From Persicaria tinctoria (lineage: Eukaryota > Streptophyta > Magnoliopsida > Caryophyllales > Polygonaceae): a stretch of DNA of 64,000 bases. The position numbers were made by a program, and so were the translations under genes. Under the pieces are notes generated by a model that saw nothing but the letters and a program-made list of their open reading frames with translations, was not told the DNA's origin and searched no databases. Location of the stretch: the NCBI GenBank assembly GCA_037127255.1, contig JBANSL010000010.1, positions 32,733,120-32,797,119 on the forward strand, in the 5' to 3' direction. Shown here piece after piece: positions 18,225 to 29,300 of the stretch (position 1 is its first letter; each line of letters begins with the position of its first letter).

Positions 18225-20591
18225 TCCTCCCTCAGTCGCAGCTAGAGGTGAGCGAATAGCAAGACTGGAACGAAAAGAAGTAAAAAGAGGAGTAGGTAAG
18301 CCTTTTGTGAAAATGTCCGCATATTGATGTGCAGAAGGGACATGAAGAACTCGGACCTGGCCAAGGGCGACCTTGTCTCTGACGAAATGGATGTCAATCT
18401 CGATATGCTTCGTCCGCTGGTGCTGAATTGGGTTCGATGACAAATAAACAGCGGAGACATTGTCGCAGTAGACCAGGGTAGCCGATCGAAGGGGTACACG
18501 GAGCTCGCAGAGAAGGTTGCGGAGCCAGCAGGTCTCAGCCACGGCATTGGCAACGCCACGATACTCGACCTCGGCACTCGAGCAGGAGATGGTGGCCTGA
18601 CGCTTGGAGGACCACGAGACCAGATTGTCGCCAAGGTACACTGCGAAACCAGATGTGGAGCGGCGAGTTTCAGGACAACCCGCCCAGTCAGCGTCAGAAT
18701 AGGCGGTGAGGGAGTCAAACCGGCTGCGACCGAGATGTAAACCCATGTCAGAGGTGCCCTTGATGTACCGGATAATCCTCTTGAGCGCCTGAAGATGGTG
18801 CTCGCGGGGATCATGCATGTATAAGCAGATCTGCTGGACGGCGAAGGCAGTGTCCGGTCTGGTGAATGTCAGATACTGGAGAGCACCGGCTAGACTGCGG
18901 TAGGCTGTAGGATCCTCAACCTTGGGACTGGAGGCAGCGTCTAGCTTGGACTTGCTGTCGACAGGGGTGGTGGCGGGCTTGCAAGACGACATGCCGGCTT
19001 TGTCGACGATCTCGAGAGCATACTTCTGCTGATGAAGAAACAGTGCAGTAGGAGTGCGTGAGACAGAGACGCCGAGGAAGTAGCTCAGAGAACCGAGATC
19101 AGTCATGACAAATTCTGAACGCAGCAGGACCATTAGCCTAGACAGGAGGGATGTAGAGGAAGCGGTGAGCACAATGTCATCGACGTACAAGAGAAGATAG
19201 GCGGTGTCAGACCCTGAGTGGAACACAAAGAGGGAGTGATCAGATTGACTGCCCTGAAATCCAATGCTAGTGAGGTACGTGGCAAATCGCTGATACCAGG
19301 CGCGAGGCGCCTGTTTCAACCCATAGAGAGACTTCCGGAGAAGGCAGACGTGAGATGGGCGGGTGCGATCATAGAAGCCTGGTGGTTGATGCATACACAC
19401 AGTCTCCTGAAGGTTGCCGTGAAGAAAGGCATTCTTGACGTCAAGCTGATGGATAGGCCATTCCTTGGTAAGGGCGATACTCAGAACTGTGCGGATGGTG
19501 ACCGGTTTGACGACCGGGCTGAACGTCTCGTCACAATCAACTCCAACCTCCTGCGACTTGCCGTTGACCACTAGGCGAGCCTTATGTCGCTCAAGAGTCC
19601 CGTCTGACCTGTACTTATGCTTGAACAACCACATGCAGTTAATGATATTAGTGTCCCGAGGCCTTGGAACGAGGTCCCACGTGCCGTTTTTAATAAGAGC
19701 ACTAAACTCATCCATCATGGCGGCATGCCAGTTCAAGTCCTGCAAGGCCTTGTGGGGTGATTTGGGGAGAGGGGATATGTCGGGGGATGGAGTGAGAAGG
19801 TTGTATTTGGGGTTAGGTTTGAAGATCCCGGACTGAGACCGGGTCTTCATTGATGGGGCGGGGGGTGCAGGCGGAGGCGGGTGGTTAAGTGGGGCTGCCT
19901 GCGAGGGGGGAAGGAGAGGGTTTTGGTTTGCGGCAGGCTGTGCGGCGGGTGCCGCAAGGGGTGCTGCGGGCGCCGCATTGTGCTGCGCCCGCCGCCAATC
20001 AAATTGGGAAAAGGTTTGGGTTGCGGCGGGCTGTGCGGCGGGCGCCGCCAGGGGAGATGACCCCGCTGCATGGGTTGTTGCGGGCGCAGCATTGTGCTGC
20101 GCCCGCCGCCAATCAAATTGGGCGGGGGGTTGGTTTGTTGCGGACGTTGTTCCGGATGAAGCTTGTTGAAATATGTGGCGAAGGAGGGGTGGGAAGTCGT
20201 CAGAATTGGGTGATGTGGATGGGTTGGGAACAACAGGGGTGGGTGGTGTGGCGAAAGGGAAGGTCTGTTCGTCGAAAATCACATGGCGCGAAGTGACAAC
20301 CCGATTGGTATCCAAGCGAAGACAACGGTAGCCTCGATGGTGTGGGGAGATGCCCAAGAAGACACATTTGGTGGATCGTGGGGAGAGCTTGTGATGGGCG
20401 GTGGCACTCATGTTGGGGAAACAGAGACATCCAAACACTCTAATGTGATCGTAGGACGGGTAGCGCTTGTAGAGTGCCAAGGTTGGGATGGAGTTGCCAA
20501 TTGCTTTGGAGGGAAGTATATTGTGGAGATAGGTGGTCATGTGAAGTGCCTCAACCCAAAAGGAGAGGGGGAGAGAGGCGTGATGTAGGAG
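18219..20591 (-). CDS. C2 truncated Pol: end of integrase, RT and RNase H
   Basis: A continuous minus-strand frame runs from the LTR junction to a stop inside the 3' LTR. It opens with the integrase tail (LPLSFWVEALHMTTYLHN, then HIRVFGCLCF and CVFLGISPHHRGYRC). A Pro/Ala/Gln-rich linker follows, containing two near-identical repeats of a QFDWRRAQHNAAPA segment, and MKTRSQSG. RT follows ([48 protein letters not shown]), then RNase H (SDADWAGCPETRRSTSG, SCSSAEVEYRGVA, DNVSAVYLSSNP, HIEIDIHFVRD). All catalytic RT and RNase H motifs are present, but there is no gag or protease. The first in-frame Met is at 20540. Translation in vivo is doubtful. Confidence 0.85.
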   Translation of the reverse strand, partial: LLHHASLPLSFWVEALHMTTYLHNILPSKAIGNSIPTLALYKRYPSYDHIRVFGCLCFPNMSATAHHKLSPRSTKCVFLGISPHHRGYRCLRLDTNRVVTSRHVIFDEQTFPFATPPTPVVPNPSTSPNSDDFPPLLRHIFQQASSGTTSATNQPPAQFDWRRAQHNAAPATTHAAGSSPLAAPAAQPAATQTFSQFDWRRAQHNAAPAAPLAAPAAQPAANQNPLLPPSQAAPLNHPPPPAPPAPSMKTRSQSGIFKPNPKYNLLTPSPDISPLPKSPHKALQDLNWHAAMMDEFSALIKNGTWDLVPRPRDTNIINCMWLFKHKYRSDGTLERHKARLVVNGKSQEVGVDCDETFSPVVKPVTIRTVLSIALTKEWPIHQLDVKNAFLHGNLQETVCMHQPPGFYDRTRPSHVCLLRKSLYGLKQAPRAWYQRFATYLTSIGFQGSQSDHSLFVFHSGSDTAYLLLYVDDIVLTASSTSLLSRLMVLLRSEFVMTDLGSLSYFLGVSVSRTPTALFLHQQKYALEIVDKAGMSSCKPATTPVDSKSKLDAASSPKVEDPTAYRSLAGALQYLTFTRPDTAFAVQQICLYMHDPREHHLQALKRIIRYIKGTSDMGLHLGRSRFDSLTAYSDADWAGCPETRRSTSGFAVYLGDNLVSWSSKRQATISCSSAEVEYRGVANAVAETCWLRNLLCELRVPLRSATLVYCDNVSAVYLSSNPIQHQRTKHIEIDIHFVRDKVALGQVRVLHVPSAHQYADIFTKGLPTPLFTSFRSSLAIRSPLAATEGGC

Positions 20592-20698
20592 TGTACCCTC
20601 AGAGGCCTACTCCTGTATATATATCAATGGGTGACAACCCTGAGGGTACAATCGTAACTGTACATGATATGGACATATATAAATAATATAATGCTAAC
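20592..20698 (-). repeat. C2 5' LTR, joined directly to pol
   Basis: Identical to the left copy from 'ctcagaggcc' to 'aatgctaac'. The inner end reads tgtaccctcag, which forms an 11-base perfect inverted repeat with ctgagggtaca inside the same LTR. No PBS follows. Confidence 0.7.
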
Positions 20699-20699
20699 C

Positions 20700-21253
20700 T
20701 TAACTCACAAGTGTCTTCGGTAGATCCCCTGTGCGCTTGTACGAAGAGTTTGAAGATCTCATTCAACATCCAGGTGGTCTGAAAACGGAAGGGCCTGTCA
20801 TCGCGACTCATCGGGGGCCTTCGGGGCTATCCATTGCTATCGTTTCCAGCCGTATCACTAGGGGAAGGTGGTCTGAATACGGAGCCGAAAGGTTATGTAT
20901 TGAGGGCGTCGGCCGTCGGGATCCTCAATTTCCAATTGGGGCTACAGAGTACTCTATCCAGACAAGCAGTAATTCTAGTTCTGGACCGGGTTCTTCCCAT
21001 TCCACCAAGTGTAAGGGACCAGACGGGACACGTAAAAGTTATACTATATTGCAACAATTCCATTCATAACGATAGAGATCTTGTTTCTATATATCTCTTT
21101 CTATTCCTACCTAAAATCAAATAAGCTCAACAATTACTACTTATAATGAATTCGTCCCATTGATCTAATTATTATATAGTGTGATTATATGTGATCAAAT
21201 CCGTCTCAATTTGGTCTGGTTTGCGTTGAAGGACGGGGAGCGGTAGATCCAAT
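20700..21253 (+). other. Unassigned segment and YKT6 upstream region
   Basis: 20700-21070 is close to 50% GC, unlike its neighbours, with two overlapping open frames of about 100 codons that I do not recognise. It could be an organelle-derived insert or an old element fragment. From 21070 the DNA becomes A/T-rich, with a TATA-like 'ttatatagtg' about 80 bases before the YKT6 ATG, so the promoter is probably there. Confidence 0.35.
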
Positions 21254-22765
21254 ATGAAGGTGACTGCGCTTCTTCTTCTGAAAGCCAACGCTTCCGGCGA
21301 GCAAGAAGATCCCGTGATCCTCGCGAACGCCTCCGATGTCAGCCATTTCAGCTACTTTGAGAGATCCCGCGTTAAGGAGTTCATCGTCTTCGTATCTCGC
21401 ACCGTCGCCAAACGCACTCCTCCCGGACAGCGCCAATCTGTCCAGCACTCCGGTACTCTTCTCTGGTTTTACTCCTCCCTTGTTTCAATTTCATGATCAT
21501 AATTTGCTGGAGCAACACAATTTAGGAACTTTCTTTCAAATTAATGGTTTCACCTTTGGGTTGTGGAGACTGTAGTTACTCTGGATTAGATTTTTAGGTT
21601 CTTGGATCTTTGATTTGTAAACAGAATACAAGGTGCATTCCTACAACAGGGGAGGTATATGTGCAATCGGATTTACAGATGACCACTACCCAGTTCGAAG
21701 CGCATTTTCAGTTCTGAACCGGGTATCATCAATCTTATACATTGTTTGCCTTCTTAAGCTTTTTCAGATCAGGTTAAAAGAGTCTCATTGTGCTGAAATT
21801 TGGCCGTGCTGACAATATCTGTTGGATACGTAATTGTCTATATTGATGATTAATGATCTTGATATGAGTAAGCTAGGCACTTGGCACTTGGAATTCTAGG
21901 CCCTGTAGAACTCATCTTCCCTCTCCCTTGTGTCCGAATGAATTAGCTTTGTCTATTTGGTAATACATTTCGGGTTTACAATAAAGAGTATTCTCAGGTG
22001 TTAGATGCATACCAGAAGAAGTTTGGTGAATCATGGAGGACTATCAACACAGATAATGCTCAAACATGGCCGTACTTGAATGAAGCCCTGACCAAGTATC
22101 AGGTATTCCATCATTCTTATCATACCGTCGGGATTTTCACATGACAAAATATAAAGGATTTGATGGTTTTGGTCTTGAGAATATAGAAGATAGCTTGTTG
22201 AGATGTGAAGAGACTCTAGTCTCACGTCACAAGTATGAAATAGTCTGTGGGCTACTATTTCTATTGTCAATTGGTTTTATGATAAAACCTTACTAGACTT
22301 ATAGATCAGTATATAACTAGTCTTTTTTTTTTAATAACATACATGTATTGTTCTCTATTAGTTCATTGAGTTAATTCGATCATTGTATTCGCCTCTCAGG
22401 ATCCTGAAGAAGCGGATAAGTTGTTAAAAATCCAAACGGAGCTGGATGAAACCAAGATTCTTCTTGTGAGCCAGTCCGAATTGTATACATTTGTTTGTAT
22501 TGGAATCTGCTGATCGAGTTTTGAAATCTCATCGATCATTTGCAGCATAAGACTATTGACAGCGTCCTTGAATGAGGCGAAAAGCTGGACAGCTTGGTTG
22601 CGAAGAGTTCAGACCTTAGTGCTGCATCACAGGTATGCAAACTCTCTGCTCCTTAATTTCTAGCTGCTCGGTTATCAGTGTTCTAAGTATGATTTTCCCC
22701 CCTTTTCCCAACAGATGCTCTACAAGCAGTCTAAAAACATGAATTCGTGTTGTACCGTATTGTGA
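21254..22765 (+). CDS. YKT61: YKT6-type longin R-SNARE gene with one in-frame stop
   Basis: Six exons can be joined with GT-AG introns: 21254-21452, 21625-21722, 21998-22102, 22400-22465, 22546-22632 and 22715-22765, giving 201 codons against about 199 in known YKT61. The N-terminal longin domain starts MKVTALLLLK and contains FSYFERSRVKEF. The SNARE helix begins near DPEEADKLLK. The C-terminus ends NSCCTVL, the CC-containing prenylation/palmitoylation signal of YKT6, which anchors the protein to membranes for ER-Golgi and endosomal fusion. One defect is visible: TGA at 22573-22575 (codon 166), where LExGEKLDSLV expects the zero-layer Arg, a likely CGA-to-TGA change. If real, the gene is a pseudogene or allele lacking half the SNARE motif and the anchor. 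A sequencing error is the alternative. Confidence 0.85.
22573..22575 (+). other. Premature TGA in YKT6 exon 5
   Basis: In-frame TGA within exon 5. All other exon frames and splice sites are intact, so this is the only lesion seen. Confidence 0.85.
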
Positions 22766-22831
22766 TGCTCGTTCTTTTGTCGTAAATCCGTGGGGGTAAC
22801 AACTAACAAGGGGAATTCTCTCTATTCCCAG

Positions 22832-23030
22832 TGGCTTAACAGTGCTGGACAATCAAAGAACAAGGGAACGATGAAACTGATCTGTATGTTTATACCATTC
22901 TATAATCAAACAGTTAGTCTGCTCTCTCTGTAAATTTAGTGAATGTTCTTATAACTTATACCCAAAGGGCCAGAAGGAAAGCATGCTACTTCAGTCTTGC
23001 ATTGGGAGCTCTTCTCTTATCCATGGTGAA
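22832..23030 (+). other. Possible extra 3' exons after YKT6
   Basis: 22832-22883 is preceded by a good acceptor (tattcccag) and followed by gtatgt, and is open in the phase set by exon 5 (WLNSAGQSKNKGTMKL). About 22966-23030 contains a short frame with a hydrophobic run (CYFSLALGALLLSMV) after ARRK. The two do not join in phase by eye. This could be 3' UTR, decayed exons or an alternative membrane-anchor end. Confidence 0.3.
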
Positions 23031-23307
23031 TCAATCTTTTAGTGCAGATACTTACGTTTAGGCATAGCCGCTTATATGATTGATTGTTCAAGATATAGCA
23101 TTTGTCTGTTTCTGATCCATTGAAGTAACTGAACCATACGATGAGAAACCATGTTGCTCGCTATTAACTCGGAAGGGAAACAACACAAACAATACAATTG
23201 AAAAGCAACTTGGATTTATTACAGCCAATGTTTGATAAGCAAGTAAAAAAACACTCCACAAATGTTGATTTGGGACTCATATATTCACTTGCATTGCTAG
23301 CTTCTGC

Positions 23308-26300
23308 CTACTCCCTAAAGTGCCCTTTTGCCTTCAAGCTTTCGACTATGTCTCTCAGCCCGTCTTTGAGAGGAATATAGTCGATTCCCAAGCCTTTTGC
23401 TTTCTCCTTGGAAACCTGGAATCTTGGCACCAAAGGCTTGTCATCCGCGCACCTGTATGCATATATATTCCCCGAGAAGTTAGAATGTTACATCGATCAA
23501 AGGCGATTATTGCGCCACAACATAGCAACAAGTTGACATAATCCCTAGAATTAAGAGAGCTGATGAATAGTTTAACTTACTTATCCGGGAGCAAGAGATG
23601 CGGGTAAAGCTCACGTAAGATACCCACAATGTCCGAGTAATGAGCAACACTCTCGACTAAACAATACCGCCCATTCGCAGACTGATTCTCAAATGCTTGG
23701 ATATGGGCTTCAACCACGTCCTTGACATGAACCCACCCAAAAGTCGAATTCGGATAGGTAGTCGTCTCCCCTGCATCAATCAATCAATCAATCAATATAT
23801 TGTACATCTCAATTGCTATAAACCAAACACATGAACAAGGAAAATTAAAGAAAGGTTCATGTACCTTTGATCAAGTTTAGAATGAGTCGGGCACTTTCGT
23901 TGAGTGTAGGGTGAAGCAATGGACCGATGACGGCTGAAGGATTAATGGTAACCATGTCAATCCCAGCTTCCTTTGCAAAACCCCACGCAGCTTCTTCCGC
24001 CAATGTCTTCGAAAGTGCATACCACATCTGCAAAATTCCGGCCAATACGTTAATCCTATTTTCCATGAGCATGTTCAATTTCAAGACATATATGCTTGAA
24101 AAAATCTCAAGTCTCATCAATAATGTACCAACCTAACCTTGGACTCCCTGCACAAGTCTGCATCTGAAAACCAAGTCTCATCCACAACAACCTCCGGGGT
24201 TCGAGGCTTGCCATTGTTTGTCACAGCAGCAGTTGAAGATGTCAAAATAACTCTCTTCACCGACCAAGTTCTAGCGACGGAACAAAGAACATTACGAGTC
24301 CCTTCTACTGCTGGATCAAGTAACTCGATCTGTAGTAGAACTAAGCCAATTAACATTTTTTGTGTAACAACAACCTTGAGTAGACGAAAAATTAGATAGA
24401 TAGGGGCTAGGGGGAAGGCAAAACCTGTGGATCCTTGACATGGTGATCATTTTTAAAGGGAGATGCAGTATGAAAAACAGCGGCACAGCCAGCAATGCAG
24501 GAATCAAAGGAACCAAAGTCCATAAGGTCAGCCTTGAATAGTTGTAGCGTTTCTTTATTAGCCCCGGGAAGTGCACGCAAGTGCCTAGTTTTAACAGGAT
24601 CATCTACAAACACAGTAAAGGGAGAAGTTGAGAGTAGCAGAAATCATACTTGTTTAGCCCGTTGTGCTAAAAATCAATTATAGTTCTTTGATATTAATCT
24701 TAATTTACTGTATGTATATGCTATTTTTTCTATTTCGATATTTAATTAAATTCAAGTATAATCAGGTCATGAGAATGTGAGAATGATTAGAAACGAAGTT
24801 ATTCGCGAGAATGATTAGTAGTTATTAAGGATATGCTAGCTCCTTGGGTTGAGAATGTGAGAATTTGAGCAAGTGCACCCGTCTGTAGATATGATTCTCT
24901 AGCCATTGAAAGTTGAAAGGGCTAGACGTTACAGAGGGCGACCAAGAAAGGCCTGGAGAGAAGTACGTGATTATCCTACTCAAGTGGATCGATCTTATGA
25001 GGTCGCTCAATCCGAGGATCAATGGGAAGTAAGGCTGAGGGGGACGGGGAGGAATTGAGCCCGATGTTGTATAGGGATAAACTTTCAAAGGAGTCTAATT
25101 CCAAGGGGTTGTTAGGTTTAGGAATCTGGCCGGATAAGATCTCTAGGCCTAAGTGGAAGAAGAAGAAGAAGAAGAAGAAAAAGGACGGGCATGAGAGTAA
25201 GGATGAGATTGACAACAAAGCAAGGAGGGAGGGTGTGACAGTAGAGGTTGTGTTATGTCGTCTTAATCTTAAGCATATTTGATCTAGGAGTATAGGATGG
25301 TAGATTAACTAATATCGGTTCTAAGACGTAGGCTGCGTTTTGGTTATTAGCTCGCCTATATAGCTTAAGCGGCTCTAGGGTTTTCTCTTAACCTAATTCA
25401 GTTCCAAAAGGTAGAGAGAGAAAGAAGAGAGAGAAGCTCTGAGAGCTAGGGTTTTCCTGGTGCTCCGCGGCGGCGTTCGTGAAGATCCGGCGACTTCTAA
25501 GGCGAATCTCCTTGTGAGACCTTAGATCTCGTCCACAGCAAGGAAGAACAAGGCATCTGCACCTCCTTCGGCGAAGTCCTTCTTCTTTGACGAGCTCCTG
25601 TGCACAGATCTGACCTGTTCTTTAGATTTGGGGAGTGTTCTACCTTTACTTCTTCACTTTCCTCTTGTATCTTGCACTATTCTTGCTTGCCTTGTCTGAT
25701 ATTGGTTCATCTGCAACCATACTCTGTAATACCGATTAGTACTTAGTGGATTTGACTCGGTGCCTCCCTGCTGAGGCCCCGTGGAGTAGATCTTCGGATC
25801 GAACCACGTAAATCTGTTGTGTCGCTTTATTTTACGGTTTATCTTGGTTGTTTACCCTCAAACCCTAACTTCTTACCTCCGATCTGAGAGGTAGGAAGTC
25901 GATCTCGAATCTACAGTGGTATCAGAGCTTGATAGCACTCAGATTCGGTCCTAGGGTTTACTGTTTTCAAGATCCATCTTGAAAATTTTTAGTTCTTGCT
26001 TCCGCTTCGTAGATCTGGTACTCACTGCTTGTTTTCTTGCTTTCAGGTACTCGAAAATGGACAGTGCTCTACGCATTAAACCCTTCGATAGCAACATTGA
26101 TTTCTCCATGTGGCAAATCAAGATGAAGGTCGTACTGATCAAGGAGGGGTGCTGGAAGGCCTTAAAGGCAACCGCACCAGCGGCAACTCCGGCTCCGGGG
26201 ATCAAGCTTGGTGACGGCACTAAATCCTCGACGACTGAGACACCCGAAAAAGGGGACTCAAAGCTCAAAGGAATTTAAGGCGTGCTGAAGGAACCACCAA

Positions 26301-29300
26301 CGATCGACCCGGAGCTCGATGAGAAGGCCCACGCCGAGATCATGCTACGGTTAACTAACGGCATAGCACGTCAGGTGGTAAAATACTCATCCGCTTCCTC
26401 TCTATGGCATGCTATGGAGGAGCTTTTTCTATCTAAGTCCTTGCCCTCCAAAATCTCTTTGCTCTGTCGTTTGTTTACTTTTAAAATGAACACTGCACTT
26501 ACTTTGGATGACAATCTTGACAAATTTTTAAAAATGACTCAAGAACTTGAAAGATGTAAGGACGATATCAAAGACTCTCATCAGGTAATCTTGCTTCTTA
26601 ATTCTTTGTCAACTCAATTCGACAACTTTAAAGATGTGATCCAGTTCAGTCGTGATGACCTAACTAAAGATAAACTAATTGAATCTATTATTGAAAAAAA
26701 TGAGATCATGAAGGTTTTCAAAGTTAAAGGTCTTAAATCTGACAAAGTTGAAAAATCCGAGGTTCTGTTTTCTAAAACAAATGAAAATAACCAAAAAGGA
26801 CCTAAGGCAAAGAATAAAAAGAACAAGAATAATAAGTCCAAGCATGAGAAGTCTGAGAAATCTGATCCTAATGCTAAGTGCAATTACTGTGGCAATCTTG
26901 GACATTGGGTTAAGGAATGTAGAAAGAAAAAAAGAGCTGAAGAACTTGCTAAAAAGAATCATACTGATTTATCTGCTGCTGTGCTTGAAAACATGAATGA
27001 TTGCCCATCTGAATTGTTCATGTGTGCTGATGTGTCTTTACAATTTGACCCTGATGTGTGGATACTTGATTCTGGTGCCACTATGCATGCTACCTCCAAT
27101 CCAAATTTGTTTAAGCATTTAGATAAATATGTTGGTGGTGATGTTATGCTTGGTGATCATACTACTCTACATGTTGCTGGAACTGGTGATATTTCTATGT
27201 GTATGCATGACAATGTTATTAGAACTTTCACCAATGTCAGATATGTTCCCAGTCTTAGGAGGAATCTGATTTCAGAGTCCTCTTTGGAAGAACTTGGTTG
27301 TACCATAGCTTCATCCAATGGGATTAGGACTGTAACCTTTAACAACAAGGTTATCCTAAGAGCCCATAGGATAAAGAAACTTTACTACATCCAATCTTCC
27401 AAAGTAGAACTGAATACAGTCTCCTCCAAAGATGTCATGACCCTCTCTAAAACTCTTGATTTGCATAACAAACTTGGTCACATAGGAAACAAAGGCCTTA
27501 CTAAGTTGCATGAAACTGGACTAATACCTAAGAAACCTGTGAGTATTGATTTCTGTGAAAGCTGTGTGCTAGGAAAAGCATCTAAACTGAGTTTTTCTAC
27601 TTCATCATATACTGCTAAACTTCCATTAGAATATGTGCATTCTGATTTATGGGGACCTTCACCAGTCCCTACTGTTGGTGGCATGAGATATTTCATCAGT
27701 TTCATTGATCATTACTCTAGAAAGGTTTGGATTAGTTTACTCAAAACCAAAGATCAAGCTTTTGAGGCCTCTAAAGTTTGGAAGGTGATGGTAGAAAGCC
27801 AGTCCTTTCACAAACTTAAATGCCTTAAAACTGACAATGGTTTGGAGTTCTGTAATCTTAATTTTGACAATTATTGCAAATCTAATGGGATTAAAAGACA
27901 CTTAACTGTACCTGGTACACCTCAGCAAAATGGCACTGCTGAACGTATGAATAGAACCCTGTTAGAAAAAGTTAGATGTTTACTTGTTAGTTTTGGATTA
28001 AAACCTTCTCTTTGGGGTGAAGCTGTTCATACAGCAGCCCACCTTATAAACATATCTCCTTCTAGTGCTGTTAACTTTGTTACTCCTCAACAAAAATGGA
28101 CAGGAAAGCCTTCAAATCTGTGCAGCTTACCCTTATGTCAATGAGGGTAACCTTCAGCCAAGAGCTTTAAAGGGTATTTTTCTAGGGTATCCCGAGGGAG
28201 TAAAAGGCTTCAGGGTGTTACTTTTACAGCCTGGAGCCTACAAAGTAATAACCACTAGGAGTTGCAGATTTAATGAGAAGGAATTTTCTCTAAAGAGTTC
28301 TCTAACTTCTTTTTCTGAGTTAACAGGTACCCCAAAGCAGATTGAAGAAATCAACAGCTCTATTCCTCCAGAAGAAGATGACTTCATAGACGAGTACGAC
28401 ACTGGAAGGCTCTATAGAGTTCCAACTTCAACAAATTACGGGGGGAACAATCAAGAAGAAGAAAATGGAGAGAAAGAAGAATACAACACAGACAAGGATG
28501 CTGCTTCAAACAACTCAGGACACTACCAATGATGTTGACACTCAAGCAGCTCCAGCAACTACTGCTGGAGCCTCCTCCTCTTCCTCTTCTCCTTCTATTT
28601 CCTCTTCTTCTCCTTCTATTTCTGGTGATGTAACTGGCCTTTCTAATGATCCCTCGGGATCCTCTGTTTTCTCCTCAACCCCCACTTCTGATATGCATGC
28701 TAATGATAATGTTGTGACTAACATTCCTAACTTGCATGATTAGTAGTTAGTTAGGGATAGAGAACCCAGGGTTAGTATACCTAATAGGAAATACACCAGT
28801 TACATTATGGAATATGCTTTGTTGACTGCTGACACCCTTAGGAACCCTACCACTCCAAACTCTTACTCTGAAGCCATTAGAGATCCAAATGCTATACATT
28901 GGAAAAATGCCATGAAAGAAGAAATAGACTCAATGAAGGTCAATTAGACCTGGATATTGATTCCAAGACCTCCGAGAACCCGTCTTATAGATTCCAAGTG
29001 GATCTTTAAGATTAAGGATGGTCAAAACCTTAGAGATCCTCCTAGGTATAAAGCCCGGTTGGTAGCCAAAGGGTTCTCACATAAAGAACGTATAGACTAC
29101 AATGATATCTTTGCTCCCGTGGTTAAGTACAAAACTTTACGTTTAATGCTTGCTATGTGTGCTGTCTTTGACTGGGAATTAGAACAAATGGATGTGAAAA
29201 CTGCTTTCTTGCATGAGTCTCTGGATGAAACCATCCATATGAGACAGCCTAAAGGGTTTGAACACCCTAAGTATCCTGATCATGTGTGTTTACTTAAGAG

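Larger units (their letters stand above)
18118..20698 (-). mobile_element. Copia C2, internally deleted, with ~107-bp LTRs
   Basis: This minus-strand element is bounded by two short direct repeats of about 107 bp, identical over at least 100 bp. The left copy follows a polypurine tract (ctgagggagga on the minus strand). The right copy joins directly to the end of integrase: the PBS, gag, protease and most of integrase are missing. A possible TSD is cttag (18113-18117) against cttaa (20699-20703), 4 of 5 matching. The remaining pol frame is fully open for nearly 790 codons, which with identical LTRs suggests a young but defective copy. The exact LTR limits are less certain than for C1. Confidence 0.8.

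Noticed and set aside
19218..20588. Several plus-strand ORFs opposite C2 pol
   Set aside because: They mirror the GC-rich codons of the minus-strand Copia pol and show no domain.
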